In this document: one piece after another, positions 18,776 to 28,312 of the stretch
How positions within the stretch are numbered: position 1 is the first letter of the stretch
Layout of the letters: the number at the start of each line of letters is the position of its first letter
DNA from: Verrucomicrobiia bacterium
GTDB lineage: Bacteria; Verrucomicrobiota; Verrucomicrobiia; Limisphaerales; DASXHY01
Length of the DNA stretch: 61,074 nucleotides
Direction: 5' to 3'
NCBI GenBank assembly: GCA_035629175.1
Contig: DASPIL010000047.1
Location: 1-61,074 of the forward strand
Made by a program: the position numbers and the translations under genes
Notes under the pieces: generated by a model
What the model was told of the DNA's origin: nothing
Databases searched by the model: none
What the model saw: the letters and a program-made list of their open reading frames with translations, nothing else

Positions 18776-21700
18776 TCAGGTTCTTGCCAGCGGAACGGAA
18801 AACGTCACGACGGTTCCTTTGCCCGGTTCGCTTTTCATGTCAAATCGTCCGCCTACCACATCCAATCTCGCCTGCATGTTCCGCAACCCATTGCCTCGGC
18901 GGCTGGAAGCCCCGGCAGAGGGGGTCGCGGCAAGGGATGCAAACGCTTGCTCGACTTCAAAGCCACGGCCGTTGTCAGCAACGCGGATCGTGAACCGGCC
19001 GCCTTCCACGTACATGTCGATTTGAATGCGTGATGCTTCGCCGTGTTTCAAGGCGTTGTTCAAGGATTCTTCGAATGCGAGAAACAGGTTGTGGCGCACC
19101 TCAGCCGAAAGCGGGTGATCGGGCAGGCCCCGTGCAATCCGCAGCTCGCATTGCACCGACGTGTTCTGCAGGTACTCCGTCGCATACTGCCCCAGGTATG
19201 CGGCGAGGTGCTCCAGCGTGTCATTGTGGGGATTCACCGCCCAGACAATTTCGTCCAGCGATTGAAGCAAATCCCGCGAAGTCCGCGCAATGGAATCCAG
19301 CTTTTCGGCGACGCGCTCGTTGCCGTCGGCTTCACCCTTGGCGCGTTCGCTCATGAAAGAAATCTTCGTCAGCTTGGATCCAATTTCGTCGTGCATGTCC
19401 TGCGCAATGCGCATGCGTTCGCGCTCCATCGCTTGTTGCTGCGCGAGCGCGGCGAGGCGTCGTCGAAAGCGGCGGTTGGAAACGATCCGAACGGAGCAAG
19501 CCACTCCCACGACACCGGCAAGAGAGTAGAACCCGATTGCCCATGCTGTTCGCCACAATGGAACAGGAATTTCGAAATCAAAAACCGCTTCGTCTGCAAA
19601 CCACGCATCGTCCTGCAATCCGGCCTGCACCCGAAACGTATAGCGGCCATACGGAAGACGGCCGTATTCAACGTATCGGGAACCTCCACCACTGCGCACC
19701 CATCCAGGATCAAAGCCATCCAGCCGATGCCTGAATCTGATTTTCTCAGGTTCGGAGAAACGGAGGGCGGTGAATTGGATCCTGAGCGACTGCAGATCAG
19801 AGGCGAGCCTGACCGTGCGCGCGTGATTGGTTGTCAACGTGGCGCCATTCACTGTTTCCCAAGGCAACGCCGTGTTATTGACTGCAACCTCCTCGATCAG
19901 GATGGGCGGCTTCACGCGATCCAGCATCGCTGAACGCAAATCAAAGACAGCAATGCCGCCAGCCAGCGCGAACCAAAGTTCGCCCGCACCTGTTCGCACC
20001 GCTTTCGGCCAGCCGAAATTCGGCCCAGTGGCAGAGATGGTTTCCGAACGGTAAATCAGTTGCGGTCGCACTGCCGAAACCCCCGCAAGCGCTGAACTGA
20101 TCTCGTGTCGATTCAACCGGTAGACGGCATTCGCCGTGCTCAGCCAAAGATCGCCCACTCGATCGTGCACGATTCCCCAGATCGCATGCTCGGGATTTCC
20201 TGGATTGATATCCCAGCTCTTGAACCGGCCGTTTGCAAGGCAGCCGAGCTGGCCGAAGGACGTTCCCACCCAAAGCCGCCCCTCTTCGTCGACATGCATG
20301 GAGCGAATTGCCTTTCCGTCGAATGCGGGCGGATCCGTCATGGGATGAAACAAGCCATTCGTCCCGGAGAAAACCCCGCCATTCGCGTATCCTACCCACA
20401 GCTCACCTGCAGGCGTTGTAAGAATTGTCGTCACCGGTTCGGCCGGCAGTCCTTCCTCGATTCCATAGGTTGCCGGCTGAGCTCCAATTTCAAAACGGTG
20501 CACTGTTCCCGACGCGGTGCCGGCCCAGATGGCTCCCGCGACATCAGCAGCGACTGCAAAAACGCGATCGTCAGAAAGCCCATGTGCGGTGGTGAATCGG
20601 GTGGCTGCCGCCCCCGCAAAACGGAACAGGCCGGCGCCTGGCGTTGCCACCCACAAACTCGAATCCTCGGCCACGGCGAGCGACGACACCATGGTCTGAA
20701 ACGGCACGCTGTTTTCATTGGCAAATATTTGGAGGTTCTCGGCCGTTCCCCAAAAAATTCCGCCTCGTTCGAATCCCGCCCACGCGCGTCCGTCCGCGAT
20801 GGCCAGGCTGTTCGCAGGCCTGTCCGGAAGGCCGCTGCCAGCGGTCAGGAGCCGCATGTTCCGGCGTTGGAGGCGGGCGAGGCCGCTGCCGTGCGTTGCC
20901 AGCCACAGGTTCCCCTCTCGATCCTCACACAGCGCCCGAACATCGCTATCCAGGCCGCCCGAACCCAGGGACACGGGCACAAATTGATTATCGGCAAAAC
21001 AATAGAGGCCCTTTCCGCTGGTCCCAATCCAGAGCTCGCCACCGCTGCCCTCGCACAAGCTCCAGATGCGGGTGGACGAGGTTAGATTGCCGCTGCCGAA
21101 ATGGTTGAGATGCTTTCCTTCGTTGAGATTGACCAGGTAAGTGTCGCCGAACGCCCAGAGATTTCCCTGTCTGTCCTCATAAACGCCAAGGGACTCCGGG
21201 CTGCGGCCCGGGCTGTCTGTCTGAAACGGAAAGGCATTGATGCGTCCATCCTTGAACTGGCAAATCCCGCCACGCGTCGTGATCCAAACCGTTCCGGAAC
21301 GCGCGCCACTGACATTAGTCACGAAGTCGTTCGGCAGCCCATCGGCCGTGCTGTAGCGGATAATTTGTTCCCCGTGAACCCTATACAACCCGTTCGGCGT
21401 GGCGATCCAGATTCCGCCCTGCGTATCCTGAGCGATGCTGTTGATCGTCCGTTCGAGCAGGCGTTTGCCCGGTTGAAACCGCCGAACCTCGCCTTCAGCA
21501 AAAACCAGCAATCCGTCCCGTTGCGTTCCGATCCAAAGGCGTCCTGAACCGTCTTCGCACAACGAAGTGACATTCACCGCCGTCGTGAACGGAACAAACC
21601 GCACGCCGTCGAAACGTGCAAGTCCTGAAGCTGTCCCAACCCACAGGTAGCCGTCCTTGGCCTGGAGTACGGAAGTTACGATGTCATCAGGCAGGCCCTT

Positions 21701-21814
21701 CTTCTTGTCCCACATCGTTACGGTCAAATCCTGCGGCAACAATGGGACAGGCGCCCCCCCTGCCCAGGAGGGAACGCAGAACAGCGAAAGCAAGATGCAA
21801 AGGCGAAACATCAT
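18776..21814 (-). CDS. Periplasmic beta-propeller (Y_Y_Y) sensor histidine kinase
   Basis: 1012 residues from ATG 21814 (GTG 21820 and ATG 21811 are alternatives). A signal peptide ends near SWAGG. About 14 two-component-propeller repeats of the form G-LWVGT-GLARF fill residues 30-640, then a Y_Y_Y domain (about 660-750; RFRHRLDGFDPGW, LPYGRYTFRVQA), one membrane helix (about 760-780), a HisKA_3 dimerisation domain with His about 808 in DMHDEIGSKL, and a HATPase (NNALKHGEA, DNGRGFE, GNGLRNM). The layout resembles Bacteroidetes hybrid two-component systems that sense oligosaccharides, but here receiver and DNA-binding parts are a separate NarL-type protein. Ligand is inferred to be a glycan from the neighbouring GH2 and GH92 genes. 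Confidence 0.93.
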   Translation of the reverse strand: MMFRLCILLSLFCVPSWAGGAPVPLLPQDLTVTMWDKKKGLPDDIVTSVLQAKDGYLWVGTASGLARFDGVRFVPFTTAVNVTSLCEDGSGRLWIGTQRDGLLVFAEGEVRRFQPGKRLLERTINSIAQDTQGGIWIATPNGLYRVHGEQIIRYSTADGLPNDFVTNVSGARSGTVWITTRGGICQFKDGRINAFPFQTDSPGRSPESLGVYEDRQGNLWAFGDTYLVNLNEGKHLNHFGSGNLTSSTRIWSLCEGSGGELWIGTSGKGLYCFADNQFVPVSLGSGGLDSDVRALCEDREGNLWLATHGSGLARLQRRNMRLLTAGSGLPDRPANSLAIADGRAWAGFERGGIFWGTAENLQIFANENSVPFQTMVSSLAVAEDSSLWVATPGAGLFRFAGAAATRFTTAHGLSDDRVFAVAADVAGAIWAGTASGTVHRFEIGAQPATYGIEEGLPAEPVTTILTTPAGELWVGYANGGVFSGTNGLFHPMTDPPAFDGKAIRSMHVDEEGRLWVGTSFGQLGCLANGRFKSWDINPGNPEHAIWGIVHDRVGDLWLSTANAVYRLNRHEISSALAGVSAVRPQLIYRSETISATGPNFGWPKAVRTGAGELWFALAGGIAVFDLRSAMLDRVKPPILIEEVAVNNTALPWETVNGATLTTNHARTVRLASDLQSLRIQFTALRFSEPEKIRFRHRLDGFDPGWVRSGGGSRYVEYGRLPYGRYTFRVQAGLQDDAWFADEAVFDFEIPVPLWRTAWAIGFYSLAGVVGVACSVRIVSNRRFRRRLAALAQQQAMERERMRIAQDMHDEIGSKLTKISFMSERAKGEADGNERVAEKLDSIARTSRDLLQSLDEIVWAVNPHNDTLEHLAAYLGQYATEYLQNTSVQCELRIARGLPDHPLSAEVRHNLFLAFEESLNNALKHGEASRIQIDMYVEGGRFTIRVADNGRGFEVEQAFASLAATPSAGASSRRGNGLRNMQARLDVVGGRFDMKSEPGKGTVVTFSVPLART

Positions 21815-21831
21815 GACCACGAAGCAGCCGA

Positions 21832-21854
21832 GTGACGTGGCTGCATCGCGTCAC
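21832..21854. promoter_or_regulatory. Inverted repeat before the sensor-kinase operon
   Basis: GTGACG (21832-21837) and CGTCAC (21849-21854) are a perfect 6-bp inverted repeat with 11 nt between. It lies 18-40 nt upstream of the kinase start on the minus strand, a place suitable for an autoregulatory operator. It differs in sequence from the TGTGGC palindromes. Confidence 0.4.
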
Positions 21855-21961
21855 ACTATCGACCACTACCGTTGGCGCGCCAGTGCAAAGGGCAGGCTGC
21901 GACGGCGGGATGCGCAAACACCTTGCCGCGGATGCCGCACCTTCCTGCAGCAAAGGGTCCG

Positions 21962-24241
21962 CTAGCGCAGGAGATCCATCGCTGATCCTGGCCGAGCGTC
22001 CTTGCCCGCGCCCCATTTGTAATCCGGCGCCGATGTCATTTCGAAGATCACCTCACCGCCTTCTGCGATTTGATCATGGGTGAGGAAATTTTTCTGCAGA
22101 GCAGCGCCGTTAACCGTGGCTCCTCGGATATAGGGGCGCTGCGGTCCATTGCCGCGCGCTGTCACTGAGAAAGTTTTTCCATTTGGCAACTGAATGACAG
22201 CCCGATCGAACAACGGGCTTCCGATCACGTATTCCGTTGTTCCAGGAGTGACGGGATAAAAACCGAGCGCGCTGAAAACATACCAGGCCGACATCTGGCC
22301 CGTATCTTCATCACCGCACAAACCGTCAGAGGTCGCATGATAAAGACGGCTCATGACTTCGCGTGCACGGGCCTGCGTTTTCCACGGCTGCCCCACGTAG
22401 TTATACAGGTAGATCATGTGCTGGATCGGCTGATTGCCATGTGCGTATTGGCCCATGTTCAATGCCACCATCTCCGTCATCTCGTGGATCATGTTTCCGT
22501 AGCTGCCGACATTCACGTCGGGCGGCGTGTAGAAAACCGCGTCCAGCTTTCGACCAAATGCGTCGTCGCCGCCCAGCAGCCGGATCAAGCCCGGCACATC
22601 CTGGAACACGCTCCAGGTCCAGTGCCATGAGTTGCCTTCAGTGAAGGGGCCGCCCCATTCAGTCGGGTCAAATTTCTCGTTCCACGATCCATCAGCCTTG
22701 CGCCCGCGCACAAAGCCGGCCTCGGCGTCGAAAACGTTTGTGTAATACATTGCGCTGCGCGCGAACCGCCCGGCCTCGCTCTCCCGGCCGATCTTTTTCG
22801 CGAAGAGGGCGAGGCAAAAGTCGTCGTAGGCGTACTCGAGAGTTTTCGCTGTTGCTTCCCGAACCTCAGGATACGGAGCATAGCCGTTCTTCCAGTAATA
22901 CTCCGCGCCATCCCGCCCAATGGACGGACAATTTTTGGGTGCGGGAGTCGTCGCATCGTGAATCATCGCCTCGAGAGCCTGCTCAGCGTTGAAGTTGGTG
23001 ACGCCTTTAACCCATGCATCAGCAAGCAGCGAAAAGGCATGGTTGCCAATCATGCACGCGCGATGTCCCGGACTCGACCACGAAGGCAGCCACCCGCTCT
23101 GCTCGTACGCGGCAAGCAGGCTCTGCATGATCTCGCCGCTGATCTCCGGGAATAGAATGTTATACAGTGGATGCGAGGCTCGGAAGGTGTCCCAGTAGCC
23201 CGTGTCGGTGTACATGTATCCGGGATGTATCTGGCCGTCGTAAGGACTGAAATAAATCGGTTCGTTGCGTTCGTTATACTCGTGGAACCGATGCGGAAAG
23301 ATGACGCTGCGGTAAAGGGCGCTATAGAATGTCCGCTGCTGTTCCTCCGTGCCGCCCTCGATCTGGATCCGGCCGAGAGCCTCGTTCCACGTCGCATCAG
23401 CGCGTTGCAATACGGCCTCAAACCGGGATGAGCCGATCTCCCGTTCAAGATTTCGTTCCGCCTGCGCGGGGCTGATATACGAAGAAGCCGCCCGGCATTC
23501 AACCACCTTGCCCCTGGCGGTATCGAACTTCACGTACGCCCCCACATGAGCGCCTGCGAGCCGGGTGCCGTTTTCCTGCACCTGTTGCGGTGTCCATGTT
23601 CCATGGCTCGTGAAAGGCCGATCGAATACAACCACGAAATAGTTCGAGAAGTTGTTTGGAACGCCGCCATTGTTGTTGCGGCACACGCCGATGATCTTGT
23701 TTTCGGACGGGACGACTTCGACCACGGATCCGTTTGCAAATGCGTCGAGCACTACATAAGCGTCGCCCGCCTCGTCGAAAGCAAAACGAAACGCTGCGGC
23801 GCGCTCTGTCGGGGTGACTTCAACCGTCGCCTTCCAGGTGTCGAGGCGCACCTTGTAGTAACTGGGACGCGCCAATTCATTATCATGGCGAAACTCCGAC
23901 GCTCGGTCGTCCTCCCTAACCGCCAGTTTTCCGAAGACAGGCATCAGCGAAAAATTGGCGTAATCGGCGATCCACGGGCTGGGCTGGTGAGTCTGGCGAA
24001 TGCCGCGAATGCGATTCTGCCGGTACTGATAGAAGAACGAATCCTTGGCAGGCTGTGTGTACGGCGCCCACTTGTTCATGGGAAATGGCACCGCGATCGC
24101 CGGATACGTGTTGCCATGCGAGAAACCATGGGTGGAATCGGTGCCCTGCAGCGGATTGGCAAGCGATACAAGGTTCGTACCGGCGACAGCCGCAACCGAC
24201 TGCAGCACCAGGAGAGTGAGCGAAACATTCAGGTATTTCAT
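21962..24241 (-). CDS. Exported GH92-family alpha-mannosidase
   Basis: 759 residues from ATG 24241 (MKYLNVSLTLLVLQSVAAVAG, signal peptide). Family motifs: PLQGTDSTHGFSHGNTYPAIAVPF near the N-terminus, IRGIRQTHQPSPWIADY, YTDTGYWDTFRASHPLY, GNHAFSLLADAW, and the C-terminal signature DEDTGQMSAWYVFSALGFYPV. GH92 enzymes are calcium-dependent exo-alpha-mannosidases (alpha-1,2, -1,3, -1,4 or -1,6) acting on N-glycans, yeast mannan or glycoprotein mannose; subtype cannot be read from sequence alone. The acidic pair DEDTG is intact. It is separated from the preceding LamG/solenoid gene by a terminator and lies upstream of the sensor-kinase operon. Confidence 0.95.
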   Translation of the reverse strand: MKYLNVSLTLLVLQSVAAVAGTNLVSLANPLQGTDSTHGFSHGNTYPAIAVPFPMNKWAPYTQPAKDSFFYQYRQNRIRGIRQTHQPSPWIADYANFSLMPVFGKLAVREDDRASEFRHDNELARPSYYKVRLDTWKATVEVTPTERAAAFRFAFDEAGDAYVVLDAFANGSVVEVVPSENKIIGVCRNNNGGVPNNFSNYFVVVFDRPFTSHGTWTPQQVQENGTRLAGAHVGAYVKFDTARGKVVECRAASSYISPAQAERNLEREIGSSRFEAVLQRADATWNEALGRIQIEGGTEEQQRTFYSALYRSVIFPHRFHEYNERNEPIYFSPYDGQIHPGYMYTDTGYWDTFRASHPLYNILFPEISGEIMQSLLAAYEQSGWLPSWSSPGHRACMIGNHAFSLLADAWVKGVTNFNAEQALEAMIHDATTPAPKNCPSIGRDGAEYYWKNGYAPYPEVREATAKTLEYAYDDFCLALFAKKIGRESEAGRFARSAMYYTNVFDAEAGFVRGRKADGSWNEKFDPTEWGGPFTEGNSWHWTWSVFQDVPGLIRLLGGDDAFGRKLDAVFYTPPDVNVGSYGNMIHEMTEMVALNMGQYAHGNQPIQHMIYLYNYVGQPWKTQARAREVMSRLYHATSDGLCGDEDTGQMSAWYVFSALGFYPVTPGTTEYVIGSPLFDRAVIQLPNGKTFSVTARGNGPQRPYIRGATVNGAALQKNFLTHDQIAEGGEVIFEMTSAPDYKWGAGKDARPGSAMDLLR

Positions 24242-24250
24242 GAGTATTTG

Positions 24251-24280
24251 TAAAAGCGGCCGGGGCTTTTGCCCCGGCCG
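24251..24280 (-). terminator. Intrinsic terminator after the LamG/Ig solenoid gene
   Basis: Perfect 10-bp stem CGGCCGGGGC/GCCCCGGCCG (24257-24266 and 24271-24280) with a TTTT (plus strand) loop. On the minus strand it is followed by CTTTTAC. It separates the gene at 24304-28077 from the GH92 gene. Confidence 0.85.
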
Positions 24281-24303
24281 TCTGGGATCCAACCACCTGC
24301 GTC

Positions 24304-27300
24304 CTATCGAACCAAAATCTTGAAGAACTTCTGCGGCCCGGCCGGCGTCACTTCATGGGGCGATGTCGCCGCCGAGTTTGTCGTCCACGGCCCAGCCAGA
24401 TTTGTCGATTCCATCAAGCTCCCTTGCGACCACGTCAGGTTCAACTTGCCACCCGCAAAGCTGGTTCCCACGTTCACGGCGGGAACACCGCCGCTGAGCA
24501 CCGTGAGACTGCCCGAAGCCGTGGTCTCATCCAGCGCTCCGGTTTGTCCGCGCCACGATGCAGGGAAGTTCGCAGGATACGCGGAGTTCAATTGGGCCGC
24601 GGTGTAGGTGCCGGCGGCAAGTTCAACTCCGTTGATGACAACCTTCCCGAACGTGTGATTGCGGGTCAGGTTGAGGCGCCCGTTGAGCGTCAGGGTCGCC
24701 GCGGGGCTGACGATGTCATAGCTGGCCTGCAAAGCGCCCTGAGCCCCAACTAGGATATTATTTGTTCCGAGCGAGCCGGCTCCACTGCCGATGACGGTTC
24801 CGACCACGATGTTCCATGTGCCGGAATAGGTGTTGTTCGCGCCCGCGATGTTCAATGCCGCGACCCAGTTTGACTGGAAGTTGCTGTTGGGATGCGCGCG
24901 ATACTCGATCGTGCCATTTCCAGTCAGCTGGCTTTGGAGGGTAATTGAGCGGGAACTGGTGTCCTCCGTCGCAAAGATCGGCGTGTTCGCAATGACGTTC
25001 ATTTCACCCGTCAGGATCGCGCTGCCGCCGGAGTTGATGAAGTTGAACAACTGGCCGCCTGCCATCACGAGCTTTTTGAAATGCACGGTGCTCGGGTTGG
25101 ATCCTTTGAGGATGACCGCACCCGCACCTGTTCCTGGAGGATTGGCGAACACACCGTTCCCCTGCACAGTCAGGATCTCGCCCGGGAACGCCGCGCTTGC
25201 GCCTGTCGCAGGCGTGCGCATTGCGCCTGTCGAAGCGATGAAATAACGGCTTCCTGGTTTTGCCACGGCCGAGTTGGATGCGGCCAAGCCGTCGCTCCAA
25301 TGCTCACCCGTGTTCCAGTCCTGCGGATTGCCCTGAACCACGGAGAGCGTGATGTCTTCCGCGGGGCTTGCCGGCATCACGCTGAGCGTCACGGTTGCGC
25401 TCACTGCGGAGCCGAGGCTGTTCGTCACGACGACGACGTAATCGCCCGCGTCTGCCGCAGTGATGTTCGTGATGGTCAACGAAGCGCTGGTCGCACCCGA
25501 GATGCGGCCACCATTCGCAATGCTGGCATACTCACTTCCGTTCCACTTCTGCCATTGATAATGGAGCGGAGCCGTGCCGCTGGCCACGACGGTGAAAGTC
25601 GCAGTCTGCTGCTCATAGAGGTTCTGGGATGCTGGCTCGCTGGTGATGCTCGGGATGAACAGAGAAACGCCTGAACCCGCAGAGAACAGTGTGGTAAGCT
25701 GGCTTTCGCTCAATGCTCCGCCAAAGATCGCCACGTCATCCACCGTCCCGTTGAACCCGCGGTTTGCAGGTGCAAAGGGGTCGTTGCCGATCATCGTGGT
25801 GCCGTTGAAGGTCTGCGCAACGTGAGTGTATGCACGGCTGGATTTCACCAGGCTGCTGGTGTTGATCACGTAAATGGTCGCATTCGTCGGAGTCACCACC
25901 AATGCCGCCAGCGACCACACGTTCTGCGGCGCGATAACTCCCGAGTTCCATCCGTAGGTGTTCGCGTCGTTGTTCCATGTGTACCCGAGCGTGTAGTTTC
26001 CATTCACGTCCGTGGCTGTGCTGTAATTGAATCCAGCCACATTGGTTCCGCGATGGAAGACGATGCCGTTGGCGGACCCCTGCGGGCCGGCAGGATTGAT
26101 CCAGGCGACAATCGTCAATGAATTGGTCGTAATGCGCCACGGCTCCACGGTTATTTGTGAGTCAGCGTAACCCTGAAGGAACTGCACCGCGCCATTCGGG
26201 CTGGCAAAGCCTGGATATCCGATCTCCGGGGCCGGCCCGGAAACTCCGCTGAGGGCGTTCAGCGTGATCGCACCATATACGCCGTTGAACCCGCCCGCAA
26301 AATCGTGCGCCACCGCGGTTCCTGTCGAAGTGTCTTCCGTTTCGTTCAAGCGGTAGAACGCAATCGGATTCACCCCCAGGACGGAGTTCCCCACCGCATC
26401 CTCAGGGAGAACGACGGTCAACTGGGCCACCACGCTGGTGGAGGAGCCGTTGAAATTCGATACAACGACGTCGTAGTTGCCGGCGTTTCCCGTGGCAACG
26501 TTATTGATGAGGAGCGACGGAGTGTTGACTCCCGAAATCGTGCCTGAATTGGCGAGATTGACGCCGCCCTTGCGCCACTGATAGGAAACCGTTCCTTCTC
26601 CGACCGCGCTGACGCTGAACGAAGCAGTACGTCCGGCATAGAGCGCGAGGTCTGCCGGATGTTCCTGCACGAGGGGACCGATGGGTGGCAGTGTTCCAAA
26701 CGGTTGCACGGTGATGGCCCCGGAACCGCCTGGCAGGAATGTGTTCGGATAAGCTGCTGCGAGCGCGGAGTAGAAGTGTGTGCCGGGCGCGAGCGGCGTG
26801 CCCTCAATGTTTACGGCTGCGAACGCGCAGTTTTGATGGAGCGCCATCCGGCCTCCGTTGATCAACGTCAGCGTGCCGGCACTGTTCACGTTGTAGCCCG
26901 GTTCAAACACAGCAGGACCGTCCACCGCAAATCCGCTGAAGGACGCGTCCAAAATATAGGCCGGATCCACGGTGATGTCGTTCGTCCCGAACGAGCCATT
27001 CGTGGCAGCCGTGAGCCAGCCAGCCTTGACGACAATGGTTCCAGTGAAACCGTTCGTTCCATCAACCCGGGAAATAACATTGGTGGGCGATTGCATCAGC
27101 ACGAGCCGTCCATTTCCAGCCAGCGGGCTGTTGATGCGCGAAACCTGCAACGTGCCGCCGCTGATCGTCGTGACGCCGGTGTAGGTGTTGGTGCCGGAAA
27201 GCGAGATGGTTGCCGTTCCGATTTTCGCAAGGGCAAGGTTTCCATTTCCATTCACCAAGTTGCCCATGAATTCGCCGCCGCCCGTATTCCCATTACCAAT

Positions 27301-28077
27301 GGTGAGAGTACTGGCAGTTCCGGCAGCGTTGTTCAGGATGGTTCCGCCGCCACCGCTCAGGCTGCCGACGGATTGGCTGGTGCCGTTCAGGTCCAGCGTG
27401 CCCCAACCGCGGTTGTTGTTGCTGTTTTCAATTGTCAACGGCGCGGTTGTCGAACCCAGTGTGCTGCCGCCACCCAGCTGGAGAGTGTCCCGTGCGTTGA
27501 GGACCGTGCCTCCCGTGTAAGTGTTGGTGCCCGTCAGCAGAACACGTCCACCCGTTGCCCCGTTTGCTGCCGCGGCGCCAATGCGGAGAGCTCCCGGGCC
27601 GCTGATATCTGCTGCAATCGTCAGGGGGGCGTTGGCCTGCGGATCAAGCTGGCCGCCATTCGCGGTGAGATTAATGTACCCGTCGACCACTTGAAGAGTT
27701 CCGTTCCACATTCCGATCGTTCCGCCGTCGAGCGTCAGCCCGGTTTCAGCGCTGGATCCGAAGGTGTACGTGCTGCCGCCGCCCGCCGTTCCCTTCAACG
27801 CAAGCAAGCCGCTGAACCCGTCGCCGATGATCGTCAACGAGCGACCCTGGAACGTGTAGGAGTTGTTGTCCTGCGGCGTTCGGAGCAGAAGATTCTGGAC
27901 CACATAATCGTTCGCAGGATTCGGCGCAGCATCCGAATCCCAGTGTCCCTTAAGGTTGAAACTCGTGGTGCCCCCCGCATCGTTGTTGGTGAGACTGATG
28001 GATGCAGCGGAGGCATTACTGACAAAACCCGCACCGATGAGGCCGACCGCAAATGAGATTATTCGATTTCGATTCAC
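24304..28077 (-). CDS. Exported autotransporter-repeat/Ig/LamG multidomain protein
   Basis: 1257 residues. Signal peptide ends at VSNASA (about 24). Residues about 30-460 are beta-solenoid with strand repeats (GGRVLLTGTNTYTGGT, GTATISLSGTNTYTGVT). An Ig-like domain (about 475-560, YQWRKGGVNL..GNYDVVVSN), a LamG/concanavalin-like domain (about 570-790, AVQFLQGYAD.. GTVDDVAIFGGALSESQL), a second Ig-like domain (about 795-880) and another solenoid part follow. The C-terminus (MESTNLAGPWTTN ... FFKILVR) is related to that of the protein at 11258-15688. No barrel or known sorting tag. Likely a surface or secreted glycan-binding protein. It is divergent from the AraC gene, whose product is the natural candidate regulator. 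Confidence 0.88.
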   Translation of the reverse strand: MNRNRIISFAVGLIGAGFVSNASAASISLTNNDAGGTTSFNLKGHWDSDAAPNPANDYVVQNLLLRTPQDNNSYTFQGRSLTIIGDGFSGLLALKGTAGGGSTYTFGSSAETGLTLDGGTIGMWNGTLQVVDGYINLTANGGQLDPQANAPLTIAADISGPGALRIGAAAANGATGGRVLLTGTNTYTGGTVLNARDTLQLGGGSTLGSTTAPLTIENSNNNRGWGTLDLNGTSQSVGSLSGGGGTILNNAAGTASTLTIGNGNTGGGEFMGNLVNGNGNLALAKIGTATISLSGTNTYTGVTTISGGTLQVSRINSPLAGNGRLVLMQSPTNVISRVDGTNGFTGTIVVKAGWLTAATNGSFGTNDITVDPAYILDASFSGFAVDGPAVFEPGYNVNSAGTLTLINGGRMALHQNCAFAAVNIEGTPLAPGTHFYSALAAAYPNTFLPGGSGAITVQPFGTLPPIGPLVQEHPADLALYAGRTASFSVSAVGEGTVSYQWRKGGVNLANSGTISGVNTPSLLINNVATGNAGNYDVVVSNFNGSSTSVVAQLTVVLPEDAVGNSVLGVNPIAFYRLNETEDTSTGTAVAHDFAGGFNGVYGAITLNALSGVSGPAPEIGYPGFASPNGAVQFLQGYADSQITVEPWRITTNSLTIVAWINPAGPQGSANGIVFHRGTNVAGFNYSTATDVNGNYTLGYTWNNDANTYGWNSGVIAPQNVWSLAALVVTPTNATIYVINTSSLVKSSRAYTHVAQTFNGTTMIGNDPFAPANRGFNGTVDDVAIFGGALSESQLTTLFSAGSGVSLFIPSITSEPASQNLYEQQTATFTVVASGTAPLHYQWQKWNGSEYASIANGGRISGATSASLTITNITAADAGDYVVVVTNSLGSAVSATVTLSVMPASPAEDITLSVVQGNPQDWNTGEHWSDGLAASNSAVAKPGSRYFIASTGAMRTPATGASAAFPGEILTVQGNGVFANPPGTGAGAVILKGSNPSTVHFKKLVMAGGQLFNFINSGGSAILTGEMNVIANTPIFATEDTSSRSITLQSQLTGNGTIEYRAHPNSNFQSNWVAALNIAGANNTYSGTWNIVVGTVIGSGAGSLGTNNILVGAQGALQASYDIVSPAATLTLNGRLNLTRNHTFGKVVINGVELAAGTYTAAQLNSAYPANFPASWRGQTGALDETTASGSLTVLSGGVPAVNVGTSFAGGKLNLTWSQGSLMESTNLAGPWTTNSAATSPHEVTPAGPQKFFKILVR

Positions 28078-28224
28078 AACTTAAACTGGATTGGACGCCG
28101 GTCAGGCGTTGCAGACAAACATGAGCAGATACAAACCGGGTGGACGGCTCATAAAAACGATAGAATCGTGGACCCGCATCCATTTGTGCTCAAAGGATAA
28201 TAATGTACCTTTTATGGCACTTTT

Positions 28225-28294
28225 GTAACAAACCGTTACTGTTTGAGCGTTGCTTGATGGAAAAAAAACTGAAATGCACACTGCGGCGCCGCAG
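28225..28294. promoter_or_regulatory. Divergent control region with two dyads
   Basis: The 235-nt space between the solenoid gene and the AraC gene holds GTAAC-n5-GTTAC (28225-28239) and a perfect 14-bp palindrome CTGCGGCGCCGCAG (28281-28294), separated by a locally A-rich tract (28260-28270). The second dyad lies 19 nt before the AraC ATG. Either may be an operator for the AraC protein. No clear sigma-70 promoter could be fixed. Confidence 0.45.
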
Positions 28295-28312
28295 CACTGA
28301 ATCAGAAATAGA

